Source: an uncultured Bacteroides sp. (GTDB lineage: Bacteria > Bacteroidota > Bacteroidia > Bacteroidales > Bacteroidaceae). From it: a stretch of 64,000 bases of DNA. Each line of letters opens with the position of its first letter. Positions within the stretch are counted from its first letter, which is position 1. The DNA lies in NCBI GenBank assembly GCA_900755095.1, contig CAAEFE010000040.1, positions 1 through 64,000 on the forward strand, read 5' to 3'. Below are positions 35,395 through 45,554 of this stretch, one piece after another. A program made the position numbers and the translations under genes. The notes beneath the pieces are model-generated. The model was given only the letters and a program-made list of their open reading frames with translations. It was not told the DNA's origin and did no database searches.

Positions 35395-37680
35395 ATGAAA
35401 AAGCATACTATGAATTATTTAAACAAACTGTATTCTTACCTACTTTTATCATTAATCAGCATTCTTTTTGTGAATGCTCACCCGGCAACTATAAAACAAG
35501 ATATTGACTGGCCCCAATTTATGAGTCAACAAGATATGATATGGGAAAAGTTACCCGAATATTGGTATGATTCCGCCTTTTTAGGTAACGGAAAGCTTGG
35601 GCTAATGATTTATAAAGAACCTGGAAAGAACTACTTGCGCTTAGAAACAGGCAACTGCGATGTACATGATCACCGCACTAAAAGAGATGTATTCGGAATC
35701 CCTAGACTACTTACCGGACATTTTGCCCTACATCCTAAGGGCAAAATAATCAATGGAACGATGCATCTTGACCTTTGGAATGCTGAAGTTTCAACAGATA
35801 TTACGACAACTAAAGGAGTCATCCACTTGCGAAGTTTTGTCCATGCGGATGAAATGATGATAATAGTAAAAGCAACAACAGAAGGAGACGAACATGACTT
35901 CCAATGGGAATGGATAGCAGCTGAAGCTAATAGTCCTCGTTATTTGATTTTCAAAAGACAAGGAAAAGCCAATAAAATACCAAAAGATTACGAACTTAAT
36001 CCGACAGCAAAAATCAGTAATGAGAAAGAAGTCAATCTATCTGTCCAGAAATTATTGGCAGGAGGAGAAACGAGCATTGGATGGCAAGAAACACATAACC
36101 CCGAAACAGAACGCACCTTATGGATAAACCTAACACATACATATCCTCAAAACAATTCGAGTGAAATATGCAAAGCTGAAATCCGAAAAGCTATACGTAA
36201 AGGTTATCACCCCATGCAAAAAACACATCGTAAATGGTGGAATACTTTCTATCCTAGTAGTTTCATAACACTGCCGGAAGCACAAAAAGAAAACTTCTAC
36301 TGGATACAGATGTATAAATTAGCCTCTGCAACACGTGGTGATCGTGCTCTAATAGATAACACAGGCCCGTGGCTAACCGAAACCCCATGGCCGAATGTCT
36401 GGTGGAATCTCAATGTTCAACTTACCTATTGGGCACTGAATACTTCCGACCATCTAGATCTGGCAGCTTCTTTAGAAAATGCCCTCTACAATCATATAGA
36501 TCAGTTACGCCTCAACATTCCCAAAGCTTACCGCCATAACTCATTAGGAATAGGGGTTGCTTCCAATTTAGAATGTATGACTACAGAAGTAGGAATTCCA
36601 GGAAAAGGCAAAGCTCAAGTAGGACTACTTCCATGGGCCTGTCACAACCTATGGCTTATCTACCGACATAAAATGGATGATGATATTTTACGAAATAAAT
36701 TATTTCCTTTATTAAAAGAATCAATCAACTACTATTTGCATTTCCTGAAAGAAGGAGACGATGGAAAACTTCATCTCCCAGCAACTTACTCCCCCGAATA
36801 TGACACCGTGGAAGATTGCAATTTCGACCTCGCTCTGCTACGTTGGGGATGCCAAACACTACTAGAATCAGCCCATCGTCTGAATATCCAAGATTCATTG
36901 ATTGAGACATGGAAAAATGTGCTTCTTAAACTGACTCCTTACCCCACAGACGAGAATGGATTACTTATCGGAAAAGATATGCCGTATGCTTTCTCACACA
37001 GACATTATTCACATTTACTTGCTATTTATCCTCTATACTTAATTAATAAAGAACAACCGAATGATATTGAAATGATTGAGAAATCATTGTCTTTTTGGCA
37101 AAGCAAGCCCACAGCTCTCCTAGGTTACTCATGCACAGGAGCATCTTCCATTTCCTCTGCTATCGGAAAGGGAGACGATGCACTAGCCTATCTAAATAAA
37201 TTATTTGGTAAATTTCTTAGTTCGACGACTATGTATAAAGAAAGTGGGCCAGTTATTGAGACACCTTTATCTGCCGCCCAAAGCATTCACGATATGTTAT
37301 TACAGAGTTGGGGGGGAAAGATTCGCATTTTCCCAGCTATCCCCGCTACATGGAAAGACATTGCTTATTCAGGTCTGCGCACGGAAGGGGCATTTAAAGT
37401 ATCTGCCAGTAGAAAGCAAGGAAAGACACAATTTATCCATATTAAAAGTCTGGCAGGAGAGCCTTGCATTGTAACGACTGATATAGTTAACCCTATTTTT
37501 GAAGGAAAAAGAAACTTCACTATACAATCATTCCCAAACAACACCTTCCAAATTGATTTAAAGAAAGGAGAAGAGGTCTTCATTTCCCCCCAAGGAGAAA
37601 AGCCAGATTTTATCATTTCTCCGATTCCTCATACTTCTAAAAATCATTATGGATTAAAAATCATTCACCAGAGGAGGTAA
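35395..37680 (+). CDS. Divergent GH95-like glycoside hydrolase
   Basis: 761 residues with a signal peptide ending near FVNAHP (ATG 35410 is an alternative start). Motifs follow GH95 (alpha-L-fucosidase/galactosidase, (alpha/alpha)6 barrel): SAFLGNGKLGLMIY near the N terminus, NVWWNLNVQLTYWAL with the paired Asn of the active site, YSPEY (Glu468, in the acid position), FSHRHYSHLLAIYPL, and MLLQSWGGKIRIFPAIPATWKD. The family DGNFG segment is replaced by ETPLS, with Glu622 where the consensus Asp is expected (alignment by eye). It is read as its own unit between the HTCS and the heparin operon and is A+T-rich like the genes after it. Substrate unknown; fucose is not part of heparin, so the family call need not give the activity. 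Confidence 0.65.
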   Translation: MKKHTMNYLNKLYSYLLLSLISILFVNAHPATIKQDIDWPQFMSQQDMIWEKLPEYWYDSAFLGNGKLGLMIYKEPGKNYLRLETGNCDVHDHRTKRDVFGIPRLLTGHFALHPKGKIINGTMHLDLWNAEVSTDITTTKGVIHLRSFVHADEMMIIVKATTEGDEHDFQWEWIAAEANSPRYLIFKRQGKANKIPKDYELNPTAKISNEKEVNLSVQKLLAGGETSIGWQETHNPETERTLWINLTHTYPQNNSSEICKAEIRKAIRKGYHPMQKTHRKWWNTFYPSSFITLPEAQKENFYWIQMYKLASATRGDRALIDNTGPWLTETPWPNVWWNLNVQLTYWALNTSDHLDLAASLENALYNHIDQLRLNIPKAYRHNSLGIGVASNLECMTTEVGIPGKGKAQVGLLPWACHNLWLIYRHKMDDDILRNKLFPLLKESINYYLHFLKEGDDGKLHLPATYSPEYDTVEDCNFDLALLRWGCQTLLESAHRLNIQDSLIETWKNVLLKLTPYPTDENGLLIGKDMPYAFSHRHYSHLLAIYPLYLINKEQPNDIEMIEKSLSFWQSKPTALLGYSCTGASSISSAIGKGDDALAYLNKLFGKFLSSTTMYKESGPVIETPLSAAQSIHDMLLQSWGGKIRIFPAIPATWKDIAYSGLRTEGAFKVSASRKQGKTQFIHIKSLAGEPCIVTTDIVNPIFEGKRNFTIQSFPNNTFQIDLKKGEEVFISPQGEKPDFIISPIPHTSKNHYGLKIIHQRR

Positions 37681-37736
37681 AAATGTACAAAACCAACCTT
37701 GTAAACACTGGTAGATTAGATTACATTATGATACAT

Positions 37737-37771
37737 AAAAAGCCTGCTATCAGATCCGTAACAGGCTTTTT
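37737..37771 (+). terminator. Terminator of the GH95-like gene
   Basis: AAAAAGCCTG (37737-37746) and CAGGCTTTTT (37762-37771) form a 10-bp stem with a T-rich 3' side. Confidence 0.88.
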
Positions 37772-37822
37772 AGACAGAAGTAATATATGATTCAACAAAT
37801 TTAATATCAAAAAAATCATTTT

Positions 37823-37840
37823 TGAACAAAGTGTGAACAA
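37823..37840 (+). promoter_or_regulatory. Direct repeats upstream of the heparin operon promoter
   Basis: TGAACAA occurs at 37823-37829 and 37834-37840, 11 bases apart, about 30 bases upstream of the -7 box. The phasing and position fit an HTCS binding site; this is inference. Confidence 0.4.
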
Positions 37841-37869
37841 GCCAGACTGTAGTCTATAATTTAATAAGC

Positions 37870-37877
37870 TAATTTTG
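37870..37877 (+). promoter_or_regulatory. Putative -7 box of the PL12-susCD operon
   Basis: TAATTTTG lies 45 bases before the ATG at 37922. Confidence 0.55.
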
Positions 37878-37921
37878 CAAACAGTAAAATATAACTTTTA
37901 ATAATTAAAACCTAATAAAGT

Positions 37922-40141
37922 ATGAAGAACATCTTCTTTATTTGTATGTTCGCAACCGTTGCTTTTACCGGATGCGTAGATGATGATGATGACTTATTAA
38001 CAGGTGAAGTTAGTCCAGGAGTAGAAATACTTCCTGAAAACAAACCTAATGAAGTTGTAGACTCAAAGTTATTTGAGATCATTAACCTCGATTACCCAGG
38101 ATTAGAGAAAGTGAAAAAATTCTATGAAAATGGAGAATACTATTATGCAGCTAACGAATTACTAGAGTATTATAGAACAAGAGTAGACGTAAACAACCCT
38201 AATGTCAACTTGATTAACCCAACAATTTCCGAGAAAGATCAACGCATTGCCGATCAAGCACTTGAACATCGTTTCTATGTAAAAGGATTCGCCGAAAGTG
38301 TAGATGAAGTAACTAAACTAGAAACATATTATTCTTTCTATGATGCATCTGCAAAGAAAATAGATTGGAATGCCAACGAAGATAAACAGAAAAAAGAGCA
38401 AGAATTCAGATACCAACTTCATCGCCATCAATGGATGCTTCCCCAAGCAAAAGCATACCGTATTAGTAAAGATGAAAAATATATCCAATCATGGATTGAA
38501 GCATATGGCAGTTGGATCGAAACATTCCCATATACTCCCGGAACCATATTCCCACCAGCTGGCGGTTCCGAAAATGATGTAGACTATCAATGGAAAGGCC
38601 TACAAGTAGCAGAAAGAGTTCTTTCCCAAGTAGACATTATGCCCTATTTTATTCATTCCACAAATTTCACTCCGGAATGGCTTTCTACTTTCTTGGTTGC
38701 ATTTGAAAAAGAGGTAGAGTGTATTCGATTGAATTATTATCAAAGTGGCAATATCTTAATTTCTCAATATCAAGCCGTAGCCACTGCTGGCATGCTAATG
38801 CCGGAATTTAAGAATGCATCAACATGGGCTACAGAAGGAACACAAGGATTAAACGAATCATTAGACACACAATTTAATGATGATGGAGTGGAATATGAGT
38901 TAGATTTTAGCTATCATACTGCTGCCATTAGTGACTTCCGAGAAATATATCTTATAGCTCAAGCTAACAACAAAACTAATTTATTGTCTCCCAGCTACAT
39001 CAGCAAACTAAAGAAAGCAACAGAATTTGTTATGGATATGATTTACCCTAATTATACTATAGACAATTTCAATGATACCCGTTCAGCTTCATATTCTAAA
39101 AGCACTTTGTTGAATAGGCTAAAGGAATATTCTGCTATGTATCCTGACAATAATGAGCTATTATGGGTAGCAACAGAAGGAAAGAACGGAAGTAAACCTT
39201 CATACACAACTAAAGCTTATAGCACCTCTGGTTATTATATGTTACGCAGCGGTTGGGATAAAGATGCAACCATGATGATTCTAAAGAACAACTACAATCC
39301 TACCAATCAATGGCACTGCCAACCTGACAATGGAACCTTCGGTTTATACCGCAAAGATCGTAACTTCTTCCCTGATGCAGGTGTATTTACCTACAATACT
39401 GGAGCTGCTCGTACTAAATACGCTTCAACTGTTAATCATAATACAATGACTATTATGAGTAAAACCATTGGAGTTGCTAAGCCAACCGGCCAAGGTGGCG
39501 TAATGGAAGGAAAAATGATCAAATTAGAAACTAAAAATAATGTAGACATTTTAGTTACGGAAAACCAACAATCAGATGACATCACCCACCGTAGAACTGT
39601 ATTCTTTGTTAATCAGAAATTCTTTGTGATTGTAGACGAAGGTTATGGCGCATCTACGCTTGGTACTAAGACAAATATAAATTTCCATCTGCTTAGTGAT
39701 AAAGATACTCCTTCTGTATTTGACAAAAATCTGCAAACATCTGTAAACAATAATAAGTATTATCAGGCATACACTAATTTTGCTAGTAATAATATTTTTG
39801 CTGGCACATTTACAGAAACGAGTCAAGATCTAACAGCCAAAGCATTATCTACAACAGATGTGACCAATGTAGTATCTACAAACACAGACAAAGAAGATGG
39901 TCCTATACGTCTAGGCTACCAAATCACTCTTCGTCAGCCTAAAATTACGCCTATTGAAATCAGCGCAACCCGCTATATAACAATTCTCTGCCCATTTGAA
40001 AACGATACAGAACGGGAGGAGCTGAAAGTTGATGCCAAATTTACTGATAATGAAGATGGAACGGCTGGAACGTTCCATTCAGAAGGGGTATCTATTCAAG
40101 TCACAGTCAAAGGTACAGTGTACGATCTTTCTTCAAAATAA
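37922..40141 (+). CDS. Surface heparan sulfate lyase, PL12 lipoprotein
   Basis: 739 residues with a short lipoprotein signal (MKNIFFICMFATVAFTGC, Cys18) followed by VDDDDD, an acidic surface-export signal. A linker to about 50 precedes the heparinase III fold: an (alpha/alpha) toroid (FEIINLDYPGLEKVKKF, ELLEYYRTR, RYQLHRHQWMLPQ) and a C-terminal beta-sandwich (WHCQPDNGTFGLYRKDRNFFPDAG, HNTMTI, HRRTVFFVNQKFFVIVDE). It is paralogous to the enzyme encoded at 48733. Where that one has GNHLLFE, this has GNILISQ: the Asn is kept but the next His is Ile. YHTAA retains the Tyr. Expected role: endo-cleavage of heparan sulfate outside the cell, like BT4662. First gene of the operon with SusCD. Confidence 0.93.
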   Translation: MKNIFFICMFATVAFTGCVDDDDDLLTGEVSPGVEILPENKPNEVVDSKLFEIINLDYPGLEKVKKFYENGEYYYAANELLEYYRTRVDVNNPNVNLINPTISEKDQRIADQALEHRFYVKGFAESVDEVTKLETYYSFYDASAKKIDWNANEDKQKKEQEFRYQLHRHQWMLPQAKAYRISKDEKYIQSWIEAYGSWIETFPYTPGTIFPPAGGSENDVDYQWKGLQVAERVLSQVDIMPYFIHSTNFTPEWLSTFLVAFEKEVECIRLNYYQSGNILISQYQAVATAGMLMPEFKNASTWATEGTQGLNESLDTQFNDDGVEYELDFSYHTAAISDFREIYLIAQANNKTNLLSPSYISKLKKATEFVMDMIYPNYTIDNFNDTRSASYSKSTLLNRLKEYSAMYPDNNELLWVATEGKNGSKPSYTTKAYSTSGYYMLRSGWDKDATMMILKNNYNPTNQWHCQPDNGTFGLYRKDRNFFPDAGVFTYNTGAARTKYASTVNHNTMTIMSKTIGVAKPTGQGGVMEGKMIKLETKNNVDILVTENQQSDDITHRRTVFFVNQKFFVIVDEGYGASTLGTKTNINFHLLSDKDTPSVFDKNLQTSVNNNKYYQAYTNFASNNIFAGTFTETSQDLTAKALSTTDVTNVVSTNTDKEDGPIRLGYQITLRQPKITPIEISATRYITILCPFENDTEREELKVDAKFTDNEDGTAGTFHSEGVSIQVTVKGTVYDLSSK

Positions 40142-40159
40142 ATCTAATAATCATATAAT

Positions 40160-42358
40160 ATGAAATCTAAATTACTAAAAGACATTTCTCATTTTTTAGG
40201 TGTCTTGATGGCAGTTGTATTAGTCATGACCTATACATCTTGTTCAGATGAGGATACCACTGACACTACTGGTTTCGCACTTTATTATTTAGGCATGACC
40301 GATATAGGTCCATCTATGAGCGGGATCATTTCAGAGCCTTCTTACAAAGGGAGCGTTCCTTCCGATTTTACAATCACAAGCATCACATTAAACGGTGAAC
40401 CTTATATGGGTAGTGATTTTATTATCAATAAAGAAACCGGTGCTATTGAAATCAATAGTGCAAAAGACACACCGGTAGGCTTATATAAAATTTCCATTTC
40501 ATGTATGGCTGGTGGTTCGTATCATGAGTACAAGGATATTGTAGAAGTAAACATGATGAAACCTGTACCGGATGGCATCACTGTAGAACCTAATGAAATT
40601 CAAATAGAATACAGCATTGTTTCAGATGCAGAAAGCACGGAAGAATTACCTACAGCACAAGTTAAGACTGATGGTAATCATGTATCTATTACCAAATATG
40701 AAATAGCAAAAAGTGACATTTCTTCATTCTTCAATATCTCCCAAACAGGAGAAATTACAATTGTAAGAGGAAGCGATATTGCACCTGGAATACATACTCT
40801 TTCATTAAAACTCACTACCGGCGCATCGTCTGAAGATGAAGGAATCTTTGAGAATGCATTGACTATCAATGTCACATCTAAACCTTTAGGATTAACTTAT
40901 GAACCTAACGAAGGATTGATAGAAGCTGAAACAGCGGAAGGACCCGAAACCACTTTCAAAAGTGAAGCTCCAATGCTAAAAGGCTCTTTGGAAAATATAG
41001 CCTATTCTATTAAAAGCATCGAACCATCAACGGATAAAATTAAAATTGATCCGACAACAGGTGTACTCTCTGTCGACAAACATCACGGCTTTGAAATAGG
41101 TCAGGAATATGTAATATCTGTAAAAGTAGCAAATAAATATGCTACAGATGGAGTATCATTTAACAATGTATATACTCTTAAAGTAGTAAACAGAATTGTA
41201 CCTGTAGCAAACTTTAGCTATCCTGTGAATGTAGAAATATATGAATCATCACCATTAAAAGTAACTCCTGATGAAGGACTTGAAGGAGATGGGATTACGT
41301 TCACATTAAAGGATGATCTAAATAAACAGTTGTCTATTGACAAAAATGGAGTAGTATCTGCAAAGAAAGGCCACACCATACCAAACGGAGACTATACCAT
41401 TACAGTGACTGCATCTAATACTAAAAATTCAAAAGAAGCGTCATTCAACTTAAAGGTTAAGAATAATCCGAATAAATTTAGCTTCATACGCTACGGAAAT
41501 AACATTGGGGTAGATGCAATAAGCAATGCCAATCAATTTAGAATCACAGTAGATAAAGCAGCCGATGCTGCTACGATTCTAAGTAAATTCACAATAGAAG
41601 CTCCTACTACAGATATCACAGGAAAAAATGTACGATGGAGTATCAGAAACGGAAAGAACTGTGATAAGTTGGAAATAGATGAAAATGGTAAGATTTCATT
41701 TGCAAATGCTATATGGCCAGGATTAGATGCAACAGATCCAGTAGCCACAAATGGTTCAGGATTCTTCTTTGTTACAGCCACTGTTGGTGAAGACAAAGAT
41801 TCTGAATTCTCACTGGAAGTACCTGTCTTTATACATTATGACTTGGTTATAGCTGGTGTTCATGTATTATATAATCCATTTGTATTCCAAGTTAATCCAA
41901 AAACAATTGGTAATAGTACTTATTCTGAAAAACCAATTATTAAAGGTATAGATGCGGAAGCTTTATCATTGTTCACTTTAGACTACAGACGTTCATTTAA
42001 CTATACGGCAATTAGCGGTACATTTACCAATGGCGATCCTAAAACTTCTAACTTCCTGAACACTCTCTGGACTAAATTCGGAGAAGACTCTGGTAGAGGG
42101 GTTAACACAGGTTCCAGGAATGCTATTTCCTATTATGCCAATATAGAGAAAAATAAAAACACTTTAAGTTATGCTATAGGATATGTTGATCCTACTAACG
42201 GGCTTGCCCTCAAATTGAATCCTAATAAATGGGTTTTAGACGGAGAGTATCCTAATGGTATATTCACAGGTCAGATGACTTTCGATAAAACTGGAGCAGA
42301 TCCTCAAAAAGGTAGTCAGGTGTTCCCGCTAATCATCTGGTTCGATCCTAACTTCTAA
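40160..42358 (+). CDS. Surface glycan-binding lipoprotein of the heparin locus
   Basis: 732 residues with a lipoprotein signal (VMTYTSC, Cys28) followed by SDEDTTD. The body is a string of cadherin/Ig-like modules, each with a GAIEIN-, GEITIV-, GVLSVD- or GVVSAKKG-type strand near its middle and a DYTITVTASN-like end strand. A larger unmatched C-terminal domain covers about 480-732. No enzyme motif was seen. Position between the surface PL12 and SusC matches BT4661, a surface heparin-binding protein. It should retain long glycan chains at the cell surface for the surface lyase and SusCD. The gene is A+T-rich like its neighbours. Confidence 0.85.
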   Translation: MKSKLLKDISHFLGVLMAVVLVMTYTSCSDEDTTDTTGFALYYLGMTDIGPSMSGIISEPSYKGSVPSDFTITSITLNGEPYMGSDFIINKETGAIEINSAKDTPVGLYKISISCMAGGSYHEYKDIVEVNMMKPVPDGITVEPNEIQIEYSIVSDAESTEELPTAQVKTDGNHVSITKYEIAKSDISSFFNISQTGEITIVRGSDIAPGIHTLSLKLTTGASSEDEGIFENALTINVTSKPLGLTYEPNEGLIEAETAEGPETTFKSEAPMLKGSLENIAYSIKSIEPSTDKIKIDPTTGVLSVDKHHGFEIGQEYVISVKVANKYATDGVSFNNVYTLKVVNRIVPVANFSYPVNVEIYESSPLKVTPDEGLEGDGITFTLKDDLNKQLSIDKNGVVSAKKGHTIPNGDYTITVTASNTKNSKEASFNLKVKNNPNKFSFIRYGNNIGVDAISNANQFRITVDKAADAATILSKFTIEAPTTDITGKNVRWSIRNGKNCDKLEIDENGKISFANAIWPGLDATDPVATNGSGFFFVTATVGEDKDSEFSLEVPVFIHYDLVIAGVHVLYNPFVFQVNPKTIGNSTYSEKPIIKGIDAEALSLFTLDYRRSFNYTAISGTFTNGDPKTSNFLNTLWTKFGEDSGRGVNTGSRNAISYYANIEKNKNTLSYAIGYVDPTNGLALKLNPNKWVLDGEYPNGIFTGQMTFDKTGADPQKGSQVFPLIIWFDPNF

Positions 42359-42384
42359 ATACTAATACGTTAAAAATAGAAATT

Positions 42385-45300
42385 ATGTATAACATAAACA
42401 ATCTAATTAAATCAATAAGCATAAGAGGGTATTTCACCCTCTTAGCACTGATAGTCACAATCAGCGTATATGCTCAAGAATTAACTTTAAAAGGTGTTAT
42501 TGTAGACGAAACAGACACACCTCTTATTGGAGCAACTATACAAGCTAAAGGCACCTCGACAGGAGCTATCACAGATTTTGATGGAAAATTTACTCTAAAA
42601 GCAAAAAAAGGAGCTACAATTTCTATCTCTTACATTGGTTATAAAACACAAGAACTAAAATTCAATGGTCAAAGATCCATTAATATAAAAATGGTTCCAG
42701 ATAACCAGGCACTAGATGAGGTAGTAGTAGTTGGATATGGCGCGATGAAACGTAGCGATTTGACAGGTTCTGTTGCTTCTGTTGCTGCCAAAGATATTGA
42801 AGGATTTCAAACAAGTTCTGTAGCAGGTGCATTAGGTGGACAAATAGCCGGAGTGCAAATCACATCTACAGATGGTACTCCTGGTGCAGGGTTCAACATC
42901 AACATTCGTGGTGTAGGAAGTCTGACAGGTGATTCAAGCCCGCTCTACATTGTAGACGGTTTTCAGGTAGACGACATTGATTATTTATCAAATTCAGATA
43001 TTGAATCTATTGAAGTACTTAAAGACGCTTCATCTTCTGCCATTTATGGTGCACGTGCAGCAAATGGTGTTGTGATGATTACAACAAAATCAGGAAAAAG
43101 CGGGAAACCACAAATTAGCTATAATGGTTCTGCAAGTTATCGTAAAATCTCTAAAACATTGGATGTATTATCTCCCTACGAATTTGTGAAATTACAGGGT
43201 GAAGTTAATAATGATCTCTTGAGCAGTTACATTTCTGACAAAGAATTTGATGATGCCGGAAAACCAATTAGATACCATTCATTAGAAGATTATGTAGGCG
43301 TAAAAGGAGTAGATTGGCAAGAAGAGACTTTCAACCCGACTTGGTCTCAAGATCATAATTTCTCTCTTAGAGGTGGTAGCAATGATACACAATATAATGC
43401 GGCTTTTTCTCGCTATGTAGAAAACGGTATCTTCAACAACAGCGGTTTTGACAAAACAACAGCTAAGTTTCGTATAGATCAAAAGATTAATAAAAATATA
43501 TCGTTCAATGCAACTATTAACTATGCTTTAACTAATCGTAAAGGTGTAGGAACAACAGCTGATTCCGGACGCTTCAATATGTTAGCTCAGATACTTAGCG
43601 CACGTCCCACAGGTGGAAATAAGCTAACCGACGAAGAATTATTGCATTCGGCCATTGACCCGGAAATGCTAGAAACAGGCGAAAGCCTAGCACAGGTTAA
43701 TCCTGTTATGCAAACTCAATCTGTAACTAACAATAAACGTGGCGAAATGTGGTCTGGAAATGCATCTGTAAGCTGGCAGATCATACAAGGACTTACTTTT
43801 AAGAGTGCCGGGACATATAATACAACCAATAGCCGCACTGACATTTTTTATAAAAATGGCTCTAAGGAAGCATATCGTAATGGTGAACAACCTTATGGAC
43901 GTACAACCATGCAACGCGATGTACGCTGGACCAACTTTAATACTTTAACCTGGAAACAAAAGGTAAAGAAACATAATTATGATGTCATGCTAGGACACGA
44001 AGTATCCTACAAAAGTACAGAATATTTGTTAGGTGAAGCAATGGGATTCCCTTTCGATCAAATGGAAAATGACAACATGGGGCTAGGTGCAACTCCAAGT
44101 AAGGTTGAAAGTACTTACTATGATAAAACGTTATTATCATTTTATGCACGTGCTAACTATAATTACGACAATCGTTATCTATTTACAGCAACAGTACGTG
44201 CCGATGGTTCTACGGTATTCTCATCAAATAAGAAATGGGGATTCTTCCCTTCTTTCTCTGCAGCGTGGCGTGTATCAGAAGAAGCATTCATGAAAGATAT
44301 TAAATGGATTTCAAATTTCAAAATTCGTTTAGGTTGGGGTACAGTAGGAAATGACAATATACCTAACTATCTATCTCTGGACCTATATGAAGCAAATAAA
44401 TATGGCATAGGCAATAGTAGTGTTACTGTTTTAAATCCTAAACAACTTAGAAATAAGAATTTGAAATGGGAAGGATCAAACACTACTAACTTAGGTATTG
44501 ACTTAGGTTTCTTTGACAACCGCCTAAATTTAACCGCTGAATTCTTTATCAAGAATACAAAAGACTTGCTATTGTCACAATCACTGGCACATATTACAGG
44601 ATTTGACTCACAAATGCAAAACGTAGGAAAAATTCAAAATAAGGGTATTGAATTAAGTTTAAACAGCACCAATATTCAAACTCGGAATTTTACTTGGCAA
44701 ACCAACTTTAATATATCATTCATCAGGAATACATTGAAGTCACTGGCGTCAGGAGTAAACTACATGCAAGCACGTTCTGGCTTTGATAGCAATTTCACTT
44801 CATATGATTATATGGCTATTGTCGGACAATCGCTTGGTCTGATTTACGGATATGAATTTGATGGTATTTATCAATATTCAGATTTTTATTCAGTTCCGGG
44901 TTCCAGCACTTTAATATTAAAGGAAGGCGTAACAAGCAATCCAAGTCTTGGAAACAGATTGTCTCCGGGAGCAGTTAAATATAAAGATCAAGATGGTGAT
45001 GGAGTAATAACAACTAAAGACCGTACTGTTATCGGTAATGCTTTGCCTAAATGGTATGGTGGTATCACTAACACATTCAACTATAAAGGTATTGATTTTA
45101 GCTTTATGTTGCAATTCAATTACGGCAATGACATTTATAATGCAACCCGTTTGTATGCAACTCAAACCAATACACAACGTAGAAACCAATTAGCAGAAGT
45201 AGCAGACCGTTGGAGTCCGACAAACGCTTCAAACAAGGTACCTCGCTACAATGGATACGTAGTAAACGATGTGTATTCACGATTTGTAGAAGATGGTTCT

Positions 45301-45540
45301 TTCCTACGTTTAAAGAATATAACACTAGGATATACACTGCCTCATAAATGGACTCGTAGTTTCCATGTATCCAAACTTCGCGTATATGCTACCGGACAAA
45401 ATCTCTTCTGCCTTAACAACTATAGCGGATATGATCCGGAAGTAAGTACAGCCAGCAAAAGTCCTATGACTCCCGGACTGGATTGGGGTGCTTATCCTAA
45501 GAGTAGAGTATTTACATTTGGTATTGATTTACAGTTCTAA
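42385..45540 (+). CDS. SusC-like TonB-dependent transporter (heparin/heparan sulfate)
   Basis: 1051 residues. After a signal peptide (ending YAQE) come the carboxypeptidase-like domain (LKGVIVDETDTPLIGATI), the TonB-box region (DEVVVVGYGAMKRSDLTGSV), the plug (INIRGVGSLTGDSSPLYIVDG; IEVLKDASSSAIYGARAANG) and a long barrel ending VFTFGIDLQF. It imports oligosaccharides made by the surface PL12, with the SusD-like protein encoded 15 bases downstream. Position matches BT4660. Heparin specificity is inferred from the operon. The sequence is noticeably A+T-rich compared with the SusC gene at 10135. Confidence 0.96.
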   Translation: MYNINNLIKSISIRGYFTLLALIVTISVYAQELTLKGVIVDETDTPLIGATIQAKGTSTGAITDFDGKFTLKAKKGATISISYIGYKTQELKFNGQRSINIKMVPDNQALDEVVVVGYGAMKRSDLTGSVASVAAKDIEGFQTSSVAGALGGQIAGVQITSTDGTPGAGFNINIRGVGSLTGDSSPLYIVDGFQVDDIDYLSNSDIESIEVLKDASSSAIYGARAANGVVMITTKSGKSGKPQISYNGSASYRKISKTLDVLSPYEFVKLQGEVNNDLLSSYISDKEFDDAGKPIRYHSLEDYVGVKGVDWQEETFNPTWSQDHNFSLRGGSNDTQYNAAFSRYVENGIFNNSGFDKTTAKFRIDQKINKNISFNATINYALTNRKGVGTTADSGRFNMLAQILSARPTGGNKLTDEELLHSAIDPEMLETGESLAQVNPVMQTQSVTNNKRGEMWSGNASVSWQIIQGLTFKSAGTYNTTNSRTDIFYKNGSKEAYRNGEQPYGRTTMQRDVRWTNFNTLTWKQKVKKHNYDVMLGHEVSYKSTEYLLGEAMGFPFDQMENDNMGLGATPSKVESTYYDKTLLSFYARANYNYDNRYLFTATVRADGSTVFSSNKKWGFFPSFSAAWRVSEEAFMKDIKWISNFKIRLGWGTVGNDNIPNYLSLDLYEANKYGIGNSSVTVLNPKQLRNKNLKWEGSNTTNLGIDLGFFDNRLNLTAEFFIKNTKDLLLSQSLAHITGFDSQMQNVGKIQNKGIELSLNSTNIQTRNFTWQTNFNISFIRNTLKSLASGVNYMQARSGFDSNFTSYDYMAIVGQSLGLIYGYEFDGIYQYSDFYSVPGSSTLILKEGVTSNPSLGNRLSPGAVKYKDQDGDGVITTKDRTVIGNALPKWYGGITNTFNYKGIDFSFMLQFNYGNDIYNATRLYATQTNTQRRNQLAEVADRWSPTNASNKVPRYNGYVVNDVYSRFVEDGSFLRLKNITLGYTLPHKWTRSFHVSKLRVYATGQNLFCLNNYSGYDPEVSTASKSPMTPGLDWGAYPKSRVFTFGIDLQF

Positions 45541-45554
45541 TATGAGAAAATAAT

